Shown one piece after another: positions 47,131 through 56,231 of a stretch of DNA of 64,000 nucleotides. The DNA is from DATBGO01 sp963695645. GTDB lineage: Bacteria > Actinomycetota > Actinomycetes > Streptosporangiales > Streptosporangiaceae. The stretch covers positions 310,001 through 374,000 of the forward strand of contig CAVOHC010000017.1 of the NCBI GenBank assembly GCA_963695645.1. The letters run 5' to 3'. A model generated the notes under the pieces. That model was not told where the DNA came from. It saw nothing but the letters and a program-made list of their open reading frames with translations, and did not search any database. The translations under genes were made by a program, and so were the position numbers. Numbering within the stretch: the first letter of the stretch is position 1; each line of letters starts with the position of its first letter.

Positions 47131-48217
47131 GACCCCAATGCGGCCGTTGCCAGGCCAGCCCTGGCGCAGCGGCCGGTCCAGCAGCAGGCAGCCAGACCCA
47201 AGGCGCTGACCGGCCCCAGACCGCCATCCGGGCCGAGACCGCCAACCGGGCCGAGAGCGCCATCCGGGCCCACAGCGTCAGCCGGTCGCCACCGTCTGAT
47301 CGGCATGGTTGCCTCGGTGCTTGTTCTCATTACCGCCGCGGCCGTCGCGTACGCCGTGTCCATGCTTACCGACGTGGTGACCACGCCCAACGCCGGGGTC
47401 AGCGCCGCCGAGCTTCGTGCCGAGGCCGTCGCACGCAAACTCGCTGCGGCCTGGGTGGTCGCCGACGTGAGCAACACAACCGTCGTGTCCTGCGATCCGG
47501 TAATGTGCCGCGCGCTGCAGGCGGACGGGTTTCCTGGCGGCGAGATGCTGGTCATGGGGCCTGCTGCACCGTATCCGCTGAGCTCCGCCGTGGTCATCGC
47601 GACGCCAGCCATCCGTAGCCAGTTCGGCAGCAGCCTTGGCACCGCTTACGCGCCAGCGGTCCTCGCGAGCTTCGGCTCAGGAGACTCGCGGGTCGATATC
47701 CGGGTGGTTTCCGCGCTGGGGGCCGCCGCCTACCGGGCCGAGCTCAGCGCGGACGTGCTAGCCAGGAAGGCTGCCGCAGTCCCGCTGCTAAGCAGCCCGC
47801 AGATAGCGGTCTTCGGCACGGCCGCCAAGCAACTCGCCTCCGGGCAGGTCGATTCGCGGCTCCTTGTCACGATCGCGGGCATCGCCTCATTGCATCCGGT
47901 GACCATTGTCGATTTCGGCGGCACGGCTCCGGGCGCTAGCCCGGGCATCCCGCTGTCCTATGTCGACCTGGCAAAGACCGACAGCGCGGCTCCCACTCGC
48001 GGTTCGGCTTATGTGCAGTCGGTGATTGCGCAGCTGAGCGCGCTGCAGACGCCTTACCGCCCGGCAGAAGTCGAACTGGTGCGGCTCGCCGACGGCCAGA
48101 CCGTACTCCGGATCGAATACGCCGAGCCAAGCCCGCTCGGGCTGCTTAGCCCGAGCACCACGGGTAGCCCCTGATCAAGGAGGCCCGTTGGCGGCACGGG
48201 CGGATCATCCCTTCCGG

Positions 48218-48405
48218 ACCTGGGTCGGCTCCATGGACCTGGGCCGGCGCCATGACCCTGGGCCGCCTCCATGGACCTGGGCCAGCTCCATGGACCTGGG
48301 CCGACGTCATGAACTGGGCCGACACCATGAACCTGGGCCGACTCCATGAACCTGGGCCGACTCCAAGGACCTGGGCCGACTCCTAGGACCTGGGCCGACT
48401 CCAGG
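48218..48405. repeat. 19-bp imperfect minisatellite between genes
   Basis: About ten units of ACCTGGGCCGACTCCATGG (17-20 bp each, several variants) fill the gap between the repeat-protein stop and the next gene. Many units contain the palindrome CCATGG. The unit length is not a multiple of three and the units vary in length, so coding is unlikely. Confidence 0.85.
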
Positions 48406-48428
48406 ACTTGTGCTGGCAGCATGGTCTG

Positions 48429-49445
48429 GTGGACGCAGCGCTGGTTCTCGAGCAAGCCCGGCGGATCGCCGATGACGTGCTGTTTCCTGCGGCCATGGCG
48501 GTTGATGGCGCGGCGCGGGTCCCGGAAAGCCACCTTGATCTGCTAGCCCACGAGGGCTTCTACGGCATCGCCGGACCTTCCAACATCACCGACCCGTCCG
48601 TGGGCGGCCTGGACCTCGGCAGGCAGGACGCCGACGCCATCATCGAGATACTGGCCGGCGGCTGTCTCGCCACGACCTTCGTCTGGCTTCAGCACCACCG
48701 CGCGGTGCGGGCGGCGCGGGACTCCCCCGAGCCAGCGCTGCGCGAGCAATGGCTAAAACCGCTGTGCAGCGGCTCGCGCCGGGCCGGCGTGGCACTGGGC
48801 GGCGCCCTGCCTGGACCGCCATTGCTGCGGGCCATCCAGGTGCCCGGCGGGTACCTGCTGTACGGCATGTCTCCATGGGTCACCGGCTGGGGCATGATCG
48901 ACACGCTCTACACGGCAGCACGCGACGAGGAGGGCAACGTCGTGAACGCCTTGCTGGACGCGGCGGCCGGTCCTACTCTGACTGCGGAACCGCTGCAGCT
49001 GGTGGCCGTGACGGCAAGCTCGACTGTGCAGCTTCGCTTCAACGGTCATTTCGTGCCAGCCGGCAGCGTCACGGGCAGCTCCCCGCATCTCGAGTGGCTG
49101 GCCCGCGACGCGATGGGGCTGCGAGCCAATGGCTCGCTTGCGCTCGGAGTCGCCGGCCGATGCTGCCAGCTGATAGGGCCAAGTCGGCTGGACAGTGAAC
49201 TCCGGGCTAGGCGCGCGGCCCTTGACGCCGCAGCACCGGGCGCCATGCCCGCCGCGCGGGCCGGCGCGTCGGAACTTGCGATCCGAGCGGCCGCAGCCCT
49301 CGTGACGGTGCGGGGCAGCCGCGCCATCCTGGCGGCCGAGCATCCGCAACGGCTGGCCCGCGAGGCGCTCTTCCTGCTGGTCTTCGCCTCGCGGCCGGCT
49401 ATCAAGGACAGCCTGGCCGCGCTCCTCACCGCGACCCGATCCTGA
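48429..49445 (+). CDS. Acyl-CoA dehydrogenase-family protein
   Basis: About 338 aa, shorter than classical acyl-CoA dehydrogenases (about 380). The N-terminal helical part (RIADDVLFPAAMAVD, VPESHLDLLAHEGFYGIAGP) and the beta domain (GVALGG, GGYLLYGMSPWVTGWGMIDTLYTAARD) follow the family. The helical C-terminus is poorly matched, and no clear catalytic base position could be assigned. The start is uncertain: GTG 48429 is chosen, TTG 48408 is in frame, and neither has a good ribosome site because the minisatellite runs up to this point. The substrate is unknown. Confidence 0.7.
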   Translation: MDAALVLEQARRIADDVLFPAAMAVDGAARVPESHLDLLAHEGFYGIAGPSNITDPSVGGLDLGRQDADAIIEILAGGCLATTFVWLQHHRAVRAARDSPEPALREQWLKPLCSGSRRAGVALGGALPGPPLLRAIQVPGGYLLYGMSPWVTGWGMIDTLYTAARDEEGNVVNALLDAAAGPTLTAEPLQLVAVTASSTVQLRFNGHFVPAGSVTGSSPHLEWLARDAMGLRANGSLALGVAGRCCQLIGPSRLDSELRARRAALDAAAPGAMPAARAGASELAIRAAAALVTVRGSRAILAAEHPQRLAREALFLLVFASRPAIKDSLAALLTATRS

Positions 49446-49453
49446 CCTTCGCC

Positions 49454-49882
49454 CTACCAGCGACGGGGCTGCCGTGGCCCGCGGCGTACCCAGAGGAAGG
49501 CGACTAGCCCGATCAGCAGTAGCGGGATGACTGACTGCACGAGGATGTGACCGACTGCCGCGGCGAGCACGACGACAAGGACGAGGAAGAGGAAACGCTG
49601 CGGGTGCCTGCGCTGCTGACGCGGCGCAGGTTCGGCTGCTTCGCTGCTCGGCAGGTCGGCGAACAACCCGCTGAAATCCGACTGGGTCTTGGCTGTCATC
49701 GCCTGCTCCATACGCTCGTCGAACTCGGCTTGGTCGAGCCGCCCGTCACCGTAGTGCTTGGCCAGGCGGTCGGTGACGGCGGCGCGCTCAGCATCAGAGA
49801 CCCGCATGCCGGAATTGACATTGCTGGCGCGGCGGCCGGGTACGGATCCGCGCATCCAGGATGGGCTGCACGGCGCTTGCAT
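49454..49882 (-). CDS. DUF1707 membrane protein
   Basis: 142 aa. RVSDAERAAVTDRLAKHYGDGRLDQAEFDERM is a typical DUF1707 domain (cut here into its two halves: RVSDAERAAVTDRL and GDGRLDQAEFDERM), followed by two short C-terminal TM helices. The start at 49882 has GGAGG 10 nt upstream; an internal ATG at 49807 lacks a ribosome site. DUF1707 proteins are actinobacterial envelope proteins of unknown activity. It follows a PspC-domain gene in the same direction and lies near a PspC-type kinase. Confidence 0.82.
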   Translation of the reverse strand: MQAPCSPSWMRGSVPGRRASNVNSGMRVSDAERAAVTDRLAKHYGDGRLDQAEFDERMEQAMTAKTQSDFSGLFADLPSSEAAEPAPRQQRRHPQRFLFLVLVVVLAAAVGHILVQSVIPLLLIGLVAFLWVRRGPRQPRRW

Positions 49883-49961
49883 GTCGATGCGACCTCCTCG
49901 GTCGGTGTGACGATCGGTGTGATGGTCGGTGTTGCGGCCGGTGTGGCGGCTAGCGCGCCGG

Positions 49962-50258
49962 TCAATGCGACCTGGCCTGCCGGGACTGGACGAACTGGCC
50001 CGCGATCGACTGCGCTGCGCCCTCCTCGGGGATCAGCAGCCAGCCAGCGAGGTAGATGGGCAGGCCCGCGCCACCAACGACGGTGAGGACGGCGAAGACT
50101 ATGCGGACGACGTTCACGTCGACGCGAAGGTAGCGGGCGATGCCGATGGCTACCCCCGCCAGCATGCGACCCTCGATGGGTCGGCATAGCGGCTGCGCGT
50201 GGTCGTGGTTACTGGATTCGGAATTCGTAGCTGTCTGCTCGGTAGTTGTTGTGTTCAT
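49962..50258 (-). CDS. PspC-domain membrane protein
   Basis: 98 aa. A polar Thr/Ser/Asn-rich start leads to PIEGRMLAGVAIGIARYLRVD and a TM helix with IYLAGWLLIPEE, the PspC signature. PspC proteins sense membrane stress and control partner proteins. It is divergent from the PspC-kinase gene, separated by about 130 bp that should hold both promoters. ATG 50258 is chosen; a GTG 16 codons earlier is in frame. Confidence 0.8.
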   Translation of the reverse strand: MNTTTTEQTATNSESSNHDHAQPLCRPIEGRMLAGVAIGIARYLRVDVNVVRIVFAVLTVVGGAGLPIYLAGWLLIPEEGAAQSIAGQFVQSRQARSH

Positions 50259-50388
50259 ATCTTCAGCGTGCCGCCGCCAGGTCAGCCGCACCATCGGGAA
50301 GACCACCGATCCGACCCTGAGAACCCGGCGGCAAGGTCAGGGGCTTGCCGGATAGGCGGGCGAACCGGAATGGCGCGATGATGGAGGG

Positions 50389-51786
50389 GTGGACGAGCAA
50401 ACCCGGCCCCCCTCGCACTGGCGCACCGCCCGCCCAGGCGTCGGTCCCTGGCCGGGCTCGCAGCCAGACAGCGACCTAGCACCGCAGCAACCGTGGCCCG
50501 AGCACCGGTACCTCGGCCGCCGTGGCCCAGGCTGGTGGCGGCGCGGACCCCGTAGCACCGGGCCACTGCGGCGCCGGCCGGATGACCGCCTCGCCGGCGG
50601 GGTCGCAGCCGGCCTGGCTGCCCGGACGGGCATCGACGTCATGGCCGTGCGGATAGCGTTCGTGCTCACCGGGCTGGGCGGCGTCGGCGTGGCCGCCTAC
50701 GTTCTGGCCTGGCTGCTGATACCGGCCGTCGGCAGCGACAGCAATATCGCGAGCAAGGCAATGACCGACCGGCGGGGTATCACGCTCGCGGCAGGGGCCA
50801 GCTCGCTTTTCGCCATGATGCTGGTCATTGCCTCCGTCCTCGGCGCGACATGGCTCAGCTCGATCGCCTGGCCGCTCGTCATCAGCCTGGCCGGCATCGT
50901 GCTGATCTGGAGAAACGCGCCCGCGGACGAGCAGGCGGTCATCCGGCGCCTCGCTGAGCCGCTGCTGAGCATGGCCGGGGAAGGTAAGCGATCGACGATC
51001 GGGCTGCGTGCGGCGATAGCGAGCCTGCTGCTGGCAGGCGGTCTTATCGTCTTGCTGTCGGGGCACGCGCGGCACCTCTCGCTGCGACCGCTGGGCGGCG
51101 TGGCACTGGTGGTTGCCGCCATCGTGGTGGTGCTCGGCCCGTGGTGGCTGCGCATCGCGCGCGACCTCGTCGTCGAGCGGCAAGCCAGGGTCCGGGCGGA
51201 AGAGCGGGCTGACATGGCCGCGCGGGTCCACGACTCGGTGCTGCAGACGCTCGCCCTGATCCAGCGCCAGGCGGACGAGCCCCAGCAGGTGATCCAGCTG
51301 GCCCGGGCTCAGGAGCGCGAACTGCGGAGCTGGCTATTCGACGGGCGGGCGCCCGGCTCGGTGGACGGCGAGGACATGACCCTCGCCGCCGGGGTGCGGC
51401 TCATCCAGCAGGAGGTGGAGGCTCGGCACGGAGTACCCGTGGAGGCCGTCACGGTCGGGGACTGCGCCCTGGACGACAACCTGGGCGCCCTGCTGGCGGC
51501 GGCCAGGGAGGCGACGGTCAACGCCGTCAAATGGTCAGGCGCCAGTGTCGTCTCGCTCTTCGCTGAGGTCGAGCCGGCCGAGGTGTCGCTGTTCGTGCGG
51601 GATCGCGGGCGCGGGTTCGACCCTGCAGCGGTGCCCGCGGACCGGAAGGGACTCGCCGAGTCCGTCCACGCAAGGATGGCCCGCCGTGGCGGCTTCGCCA
51701 CGGTCCGTAGCGTCCCGGGCGAGGGCACCGAGGTGTCCCTGCGGATGCCCCGCACCGCCGGGGAACGCCAGCCGAGCCGGGCATGA
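50389..51786 (+). CDS. Sensor histidine kinase with N-terminal PspC domain
   Basis: 465 aa. A Pro/Arg-rich start, a PspC domain at about 60-115 (DDRLAGGVAAGLAARTGID, AWLLIPAVG), further TM helices around 130-250, then a HisKA_3 dimerisation helix with phospho-acceptor His281 (ARVHDSVLQTLALIQRQ). A HATPase domain follows (AAREATVNAVKWSGA, DRGRGFDP, GEGTEVSLRMP). It starts at GTG 50389. Its stop is overlapped by the response regulator (ATGA). It is likely to sense envelope stress, as for PspC-type kinases of actinobacteria. Confidence 0.92.
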   Translation: MDEQTRPPSHWRTARPGVGPWPGSQPDSDLAPQQPWPEHRYLGRRGPGWWRRGPRSTGPLRRRPDDRLAGGVAAGLAARTGIDVMAVRIAFVLTGLGGVGVAAYVLAWLLIPAVGSDSNIASKAMTDRRGITLAAGASSLFAMMLVIASVLGATWLSSIAWPLVISLAGIVLIWRNAPADEQAVIRRLAEPLLSMAGEGKRSTIGLRAAIASLLLAGGLIVLLSGHARHLSLRPLGGVALVVAAIVVVLGPWWLRIARDLVVERQARVRAEERADMAARVHDSVLQTLALIQRQADEPQQVIQLARAQERELRSWLFDGRAPGSVDGEDMTLAAGVRLIQQEVEARHGVPVEAVTVGDCALDDNLGALLAAAREATVNAVKWSGASVVSLFAEVEPAEVSLFVRDRGRGFDPAAVPADRKGLAESVHARMARRGGFATVRSVPGEGTEVSLRMPRTAGERQPSRA

Positions 51787-52484
51787 ATAGCCCGGGCACG
51801 AACAACCCGCGCACGGGCGCCCCGGACGCCGGCCGGCCGCGGGTCTTCATCGTCGACGATCACGCTTTGTTTCGTTCCGGAGTCCGATCCGAACTCGGCA
51901 GCCAGGTCGAGGTCGCGGGCGAGGCGGATGACGTCGAGCCGGCGATCGCGCTGATCGCCGAGGCACGTCCCGATGTCGTGCTCCTGGACGTGCACCTGCC
52001 TGGGGGCGGTGGCGACCTGGTGGTAACGGCGATCAAGGCGACCCAGCCGCAAGTGCGCTTTCTGGCCTTGTCCGCCTCAGACGCCCCAGAGGACGTGATC
52101 GCCGTCATCCGGGCAGGCGCACGCGGCTACGTGACCAAGACGATCTCCGGCGCCGACCTGGTGGCCGCGGTGCGCCGGGTGGCGGCCGGAGATGCTGTCT
52201 TCTCGCCCAGGCTGGCCGGGTTCGTCCTGGACGCCTTCGCCGCCCTTCCCCCGGCCGCCGCGGCGGGGCCGCCGTCCTTCGATCCTGAGCTCGACCAGCT
52301 GACACCCAGGGAACGGGAGGTGCTCCGCCTGATCGCCCGGGGATATACCTACAAGGAGATCGCCCGCGATCTATACATCTCTGTCAAGACGGTGGAGAGC
52401 CACGTCTCGTCGGTGCTGCGGAAACTCCAGCTCTCGACGCGCCACCAGCTGACCCGGTGGGCCGCCGAGCGGCGCCTGACCTGA
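51783..52484 (+). CDS. NarL/FixJ-type response regulator
   Basis: 233 aa. The receiver domain has the acidic pair DD at 25-26, phospho-acceptor Asp69 (VVLLDVHLP) and the conserved Lys (GYVTKTIS). The C-terminal LuxR-type HTH is LTPREREVLRLIARGYTYKEI onward (shown in part). ATGA overlap with the kinase gene makes this its cognate partner. Probable targets are its own operon and the divergent PspC/DUF1707 pair. Confidence 0.93.
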   Translation: MNSPGTNNPRTGAPDAGRPRVFIVDDHALFRSGVRSELGSQVEVAGEADDVEPAIALIAEARPDVVLLDVHLPGGGGDLVVTAIKATQPQVRFLALSASDAPEDVIAVIRAGARGYVTKTISGADLVAAVRRVAAGDAVFSPRLAGFVLDAFAALPPAAAAGPPSFDPELDQLTPREREVLRLIARGYTYKEIARDLYISVKTVESHVSSVLRKLQLSTRHQLTRWAAERRLT

Positions 52485-52490
52485 CCGGCC

Positions 52491-52567
52491 AGCCCCGGGG
52501 ACGGCAGAGGCGAGCCCGGGGACGGCACGGGCGAGCCCGGAGATGAAAAGGGCGAACCCGGCGAGCC
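52491..52567. repeat. About four degenerate 20-21 bp repeats after the response regulator
   Basis: Units near GGCGAGCCCGGGGACGGCAC, the last ones decayed (GAGCCCGGAGATGAAAAG). No strong hairpin with U-tract is seen. The rest of the gap to 52733 has no other clear element. Confidence 0.6.
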
Positions 52568-52733
52568 AACCAGAACAGACCCGGCGATATGGTCACGTAC
52601 GTCGTATCCTCGGCGGTGGGATGGTGCGATCCGTTCGTCTCACTGTGAGGGCCCTGGAGGCCGCGGGCCCGCCGGGCGCCAAGGTCACCATCCCGAAGAC
52701 CAATAGTTCGGCTCCCCCGGAAGGGCAGGTTCC

Positions 52734-53741
52734 ATGCGATTGCGCGCGGGCGTCGCGATCGACCTCGGCACGGTCAACACGCTGGTCAGCATCCTCGGCC
52801 GCGGGCTGATCGTCGAGGAGCCCTCAGCGATCGCCATCGACAGGGCGACCGGCGTGGTGACGGCCGTAGGGGGCGCCGCGGATGCGCTGGCCGGGAAAGA
52901 CCCGCTGGATCTCGAGGTCATCCACCCGCTCAGGGACGGGGTCATCGCCGACCTGGAAGCGGCGACGGCAATGCTGCAGGCCTTCCTGCGCCAGGCTCGC
53001 CTCCATCGCGGCCTGCTGCGGCCATCGGCAGTCATCTGCGTGCCGAGCGGCGCCACTGAGGTGGAGCGCCGGTCCCTGGCGGCCGCGGCTGGAGCGACAA
53101 GGCCGCACTGCGTGGTCAGGCTTGTCGACGAGCCTGTCGCCGCCGCTGCGGGCGCGGGCTTCGATCTCGCTGACGGGAGCGGCGCCTTCATCGTGGACAT
53201 CGGTGGCGGCACCACCGAGGCAGCCGTTGTGGCAGGCGGTCACCTAGTGCGCTCCCAGTCGCTGCGCCTCGGCGGCAATGCCATGGACGAGGCGATCGTG
53301 CATGCCGTCAAGCACGAGTTCGGCCTCCTGCTCGGCCGCAACGCCGCCAGGAGCCTGAAGATGACGCTCGGGCTCGCCGGCGGCGCTGACGCAGCCGCCT
53401 GGCAGGAGGTTGTCGGCATCGACGCCGCGCGCCGGACGCCTCGCGTGGAGGAAGTGCCCGGACGGCTCGTGGCTGCGGCGCTTGAGAATCCGGTGGCGAC
53501 GATCGTCAACTCGGTGCGGGAGATGCTGTCGGACATCCCGCCGAACCTCGCTGAGGACGTGGTGCGGGGAAAGATCCGGCTCGCCGGTGGGGGCGCCCTG
53601 CTGCCCGGCCTGGCAGCCAGGATCGAGGCGACGAGTGGCATTCCTGCCCTCGTCGTCGATGATCCGCTGCGGTGCGTCGTCCGAGGCGCAGCCGAGATCC
53701 TTGAGCATGGCGACATGCTGGGAAGAGCCCAGGCCGCCTGA
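52734..53741 (+). CDS. MreB-like actin-family protein
   Basis: 335 aa, the usual MreB length. Nucleotide-binding motifs of the actin/Hsp70 fold are visible: AIDLGTVNT near the N-terminus, VDIGGGTTEAAVV (phosphate 2) and LAGGGALLPGLAARIE (adenosine). Start at ATG 52734 with GGAAGGG upstream. MreB organises wall synthesis in rod-shaped cells; in actinomycetes it works mainly in spore-wall formation. No mreC or mreD is adjacent, so this may be a stand-alone paralogue. It has several deviations from canonical MreB (for example VTAVGGAADALAGKDP), consistent with a paralogue. Confidence 0.85.
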   Translation: MRLRAGVAIDLGTVNTLVSILGRGLIVEEPSAIAIDRATGVVTAVGGAADALAGKDPLDLEVIHPLRDGVIADLEAATAMLQAFLRQARLHRGLLRPSAVICVPSGATEVERRSLAAAAGATRPHCVVRLVDEPVAAAAGAGFDLADGSGAFIVDIGGGTTEAAVVAGGHLVRSQSLRLGGNAMDEAIVHAVKHEFGLLLGRNAARSLKMTLGLAGGADAAAWQEVVGIDAARRTPRVEEVPGRLVAAALENPVATIVNSVREMLSDIPPNLAEDVVRGKIRLAGGGALLPGLAARIEATSGIPALVVDDPLRCVVRGAAEILEHGDMLGRAQAA

Positions 53742-54132
53742 GAAACGCCGGCCGCAAGAGCTACATCTGCGGGCCGTTACGGCATCCGGATCAGGTGTTG
53801 ACGCAGTGCGGCCGATGGTGAACGCGGCGGTCAGCCCGGCCCGTTGGTGACTGGCCGCGACCAGCAGCTGCCCGGGGTTGGCCCAGGCAAACGGCCGGCA
53901 CGCCGCCCGGCCCGCCGGGGCCGAACAGGCCGCCTGCGACGCGGTCCCCCCTGATGTGACTTAGCGCCCGGGCACCCGGCCCGGATGGATAAGGCTCCTT
54001 CATCTTTCCGGATGGATAAGGCTCCTTCGTCTTTCCGTTGTTTTCCCGACGCGCGGTAGCCGTAGAAGCAAGCATTAATTGGCTGATTGGGGAAATTAAT
54101 AGCCTGAATATCTGCAGTGGATTCAGTGGCCT
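53742..54132. promoter_or_regulatory. Intergenic region upstream of the phosphoesterase
   Basis: 391 bp without a gene. It holds the 27-bp direct repeat (53981-54037) and, just after it, a markedly A/T-rich stretch (about 54060-54115) with ATTAAT twice, 21 bp apart. The A/T-rich part is the most promoter-like sequence in the area, though no exact boxes are assigned. Confidence 0.5.
53981..54037. repeat. 27-bp direct repeat, two copies
   Basis: Two adjacent copies that start CCGGATGGATAAGGCTCC and differ at one base. Each contains AAGGCTCCTT, a small inverted repeat. Possible tandem operator or remnant of a mobile repeat. Confidence 0.8.
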
Positions 54133-55674
54133 ATGACCACTCGTGAAAGCTTGGCCGAGGGCCTTGCCAGGCGAATCAGCCTGCCCCGACAATACGGAAC
54201 CATGCCAGGAAATCAGCTGTCAGCCATCCAGCACATCGTGCACCTGATGCTCGAGAACCGTTCCTTCGACAACCTGCTCGGTTTCCTCTACGCGGACTCG
54301 GGCAACGTCTCCCCGGCAGGGACCGCCTTCGAGGGGCTGACCGGAAACGAGTCCAACCCGGACGCCAGCGGGAAGCCGGTCTCCGTCTTCAAGATCAACG
54401 GCACCGATCCTGGCGCATACTTCATGCCAGGTGCCTGCCCGGGCGAAGGGTATGCCAACACCAACTCGCAGCTCTTCGGCAGCGGCAACGCACCAGTCCC
54501 GGCGGTCGCGACCAGCCTGGGCTTTGTCAACAACTTCGACGCCACGATCGCCTGGGACCAGCGAGTGGGCCGCAGCGTTCTGCCCGGCACGACCGCCGCG
54601 AGCATTATGGGGGCATTCACGCCCGAGGCGCTCCCGGTACTGTCGGGCTTGGCTCGCGGCTACGCGGTCTGCGATCACTGGTTCAGTTCGGTGCCCACCG
54701 AGACATTCCCCAACCGGGCCTTCGCCTGCGCTGCGACCAGCCAGGGCCACATGAACGACGGCACCGCCTCTTTCACGGTCCAGAGCATCTTCGGCCTGCT
54801 GACGGCGCACAACCTGAGCTGGAGGATTTACGGCTACAGCGAGCAGCCGCTGACCCGCAAGAATTTCCCTGACACCACGAATGCCCCGGACTCCAACTTC
54901 GGCACGTACGCCGACTTCACCGCCGACACTGCCGACGGCCGACTGCCGCACTACTCCTTGCTCGAGCCCAGCTGGGGATCAACCGGGAACAGCCAGCACC
55001 CGAATTACGATGTCTCGCTCGGCGAGAAGCTGATCCACGATGTCTACTATGCGCTGCACGGCGGCCCCGGCTGGAGCGAGACTCTCCTGATCATTACCTA
55101 CGACGAGCATGGCGGCTGCTACGACCACGTGCCGCCGCCGTCCGGAGCGGTCCCGCCCGACGACTCGCCGGGAGAGTTCGGCTTTGATTTCACGCGATTC
55201 GGCGTCCGGATACCCGCCGTGCTGGTATCGCCGCTGATCCCGGCCGGAACCGTGTTCAGGGTGCCGGACGGTTCGATGCCGCTCGACCACACGTCGGTCC
55301 TGAAGACGGTCGAGACCCGGTGGGGGCTGCCCGCCCTGACCAGGCGGGACGCGGCCGCGCCTGATGTCGGAGGCGCTCTGTCTCTGCGCGCGCCGCGCGC
55401 CGACGACCCGCTGGCCGGTGTCGTGGTCCCGGTGTCGAGTGGCGCCAATCCCGCCGCAGCCGAGGTCTCCCACATCCAGCAGATAGACGCGCAGCTGACC
55501 GCCGAGCTGCCGGTTCCTGCCGAGCAGCTGCGCTCCGCTCCGGTACTGGCCGCGATGCGGACCCCCGCCGACTATGACCAGTACACCAGGTCCCGGACAG
55601 CCGTCTGGAAGGCTGCTCGGGGGCCAGTACGTCCCACCCACAATGACGGTGCGGGAGATACGGGCCTGACCTGA
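54133..55674 (+). CDS. Phosphoesterase / phospholipase C-like (alkaline phosphatase superfamily)
   Basis: 513 aa, PF04185-type. IVHLMLENRSFDN near the N-terminus gives the nucleophile/metal region. FSSVPTETFPNRAF, TYDEHGGCYDHVPPP and SMPLDHTSVLKTVE are the other conserved blocks. Members hydrolyse phospholipids or phosphate esters, usually outside the cell. This protein has no hydrophobic signal or twin-arginine segment: its first 30 residues (MTTRESLAEGLARRISLPRQ and on) are polar, so it may be cytoplasmic or exported another way. An internal ATG at residue 24 is an alternative start and would not add a signal. Confidence 0.88.
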   Translation: MTTRESLAEGLARRISLPRQYGTMPGNQLSAIQHIVHLMLENRSFDNLLGFLYADSGNVSPAGTAFEGLTGNESNPDASGKPVSVFKINGTDPGAYFMPGACPGEGYANTNSQLFGSGNAPVPAVATSLGFVNNFDATIAWDQRVGRSVLPGTTAASIMGAFTPEALPVLSGLARGYAVCDHWFSSVPTETFPNRAFACAATSQGHMNDGTASFTVQSIFGLLTAHNLSWRIYGYSEQPLTRKNFPDTTNAPDSNFGTYADFTADTADGRLPHYSLLEPSWGSTGNSQHPNYDVSLGEKLIHDVYYALHGGPGWSETLLIITYDEHGGCYDHVPPPSGAVPPDDSPGEFGFDFTRFGVRIPAVLVSPLIPAGTVFRVPDGSMPLDHTSVLKTVETRWGLPALTRRDAAAPDVGGALSLRAPRADDPLAGVVVPVSSGANPAAAEVSHIQQIDAQLTAELPVPAEQLRSAPVLAAMRTPADYDQYTRSRTAVWKAARGPVRPTHNDGAGDTGLT

Positions 55675-55810
55675 TGTGAGAGCAGCGACGCGCGTGGCGC
55701 GGCAGACGGCGCTGCGGGAACACCCGGGAAGCCCGCAGGGCAACCGGCCCTGCTGGCTCCTGGTACCTTGGTCCGGAGTGTCAGCCAGAAAGGCCGGATC
55801 GGAGGTCTGC

Positions 55811-56215
55811 ATGGGCTTGCCTGCAAGCCAGCGGAGAATTCTTGAAAAGATCGGGATTGCCCTACGGGGTTCGGATCCCCGGCTGGCCGCGCAATTCGCG
55901 GTCTTCAGCAGGCTCAACCATGGCGAGGAGATGCCGCAGACGGAACGGCTGTGCGCTCGGGCGGCGCGGCTGACCGGTCGGCAGCCAGCCGCGGGCAGCC
56001 CGTCGGCGTCGGGACGCCGGCTCAGGCTGCGCGCCGCGTTCCTGTTGCCCGCCGCCCTCGTGGCCGTGGTCTCGGCGGCCCTGGTCGGCGCCGGATTCCC
56101 GAGCGCTGCCAGGTGCGCGGCCACGAAACAGGAGCCGCGCACTGCGCCGGTCTCACGGCAGGTACGCTGCCCGGGGTTGCTCCCTTATCCTGTCTACGGC
56201 AGCGGCAGCCGGTAG
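55811..56215 (+). CDS. DUF3040-type small membrane protein
   Basis: 134 aa from ATG 55811 with GGAGG 5 nt upstream. SQRRILEKIGIALRGSDPRLAAQF matches the start of DUF3040 proteins (shown from Ser; key residues are the Leu/Ile heptads and DPRLA). A linker and one strong TM helix (AAFLLPAALVAVVSAALVGA) follow. Most DUF3040 proteins have two TM helices; only one is clear here, and the C-terminus is atypical. It ends 16 bp from the convergent PQQ-type gene. Confidence 0.7.
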   Translation: MGLPASQRRILEKIGIALRGSDPRLAAQFAVFSRLNHGEEMPQTERLCARAARLTGRQPAAGSPSASGRRLRLRAAFLLPAALVAVVSAALVGAGFPSAARCAATKQEPRTAPVSRQVRCPGLLPYPVYGSGSR

Positions 56216-56231
56216 CGCCACCAGGTTGGCG

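Larger units (their letters stand above)
46314..48174 (+). pseudogene. Repeat-rich single-pass membrane protein, interrupted by a +1 G at about 46677
   Basis: The reading frame starts at ATG 46314 (AGGGGG 9 nt upstream) and runs through an Ala-Thr-Pro-Ala/Pro-Asp-Glu repeat. At 46677 one extra G (ACACCGGCCAGAC, where the other units read ACACCGCCAGAC) moves it out of frame. The protein continues in the +1 frame to 48174. Removing that G gives one protein of about 619 aa: an acidic Pro-rich cytoplasmic part, eight AASAETTPPP units, GPRPPSGPRPP repeats, a TM helix (IGMVASVLVLITAAAVAYAV), and an extracytoplasmic domain of about 270 residues that I do not recognise. It could be a pseudogene, a slippage-switchable gene or a sequencing error. 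If the 3' part is used alone, GTG 46834 is a possible start. It is divergent from the polysaccharide locus. Confidence 0.65.

Noticed and set aside
46680..47618. Plus-strand Arg/His/Gly-rich continuation after the frameshift (SHTGGRSHTARR, then QRGDHPTPSG repeats)
   Set aside because: This is the out-of-frame reading of the repeat region; the membrane domain lies in the other frame.
48054..48533. Minus-strand open frame over the 19-bp repeats
   Set aside because: It is low-complexity (GPGPW repeats) and crosses into coding sequence of both flanking genes.
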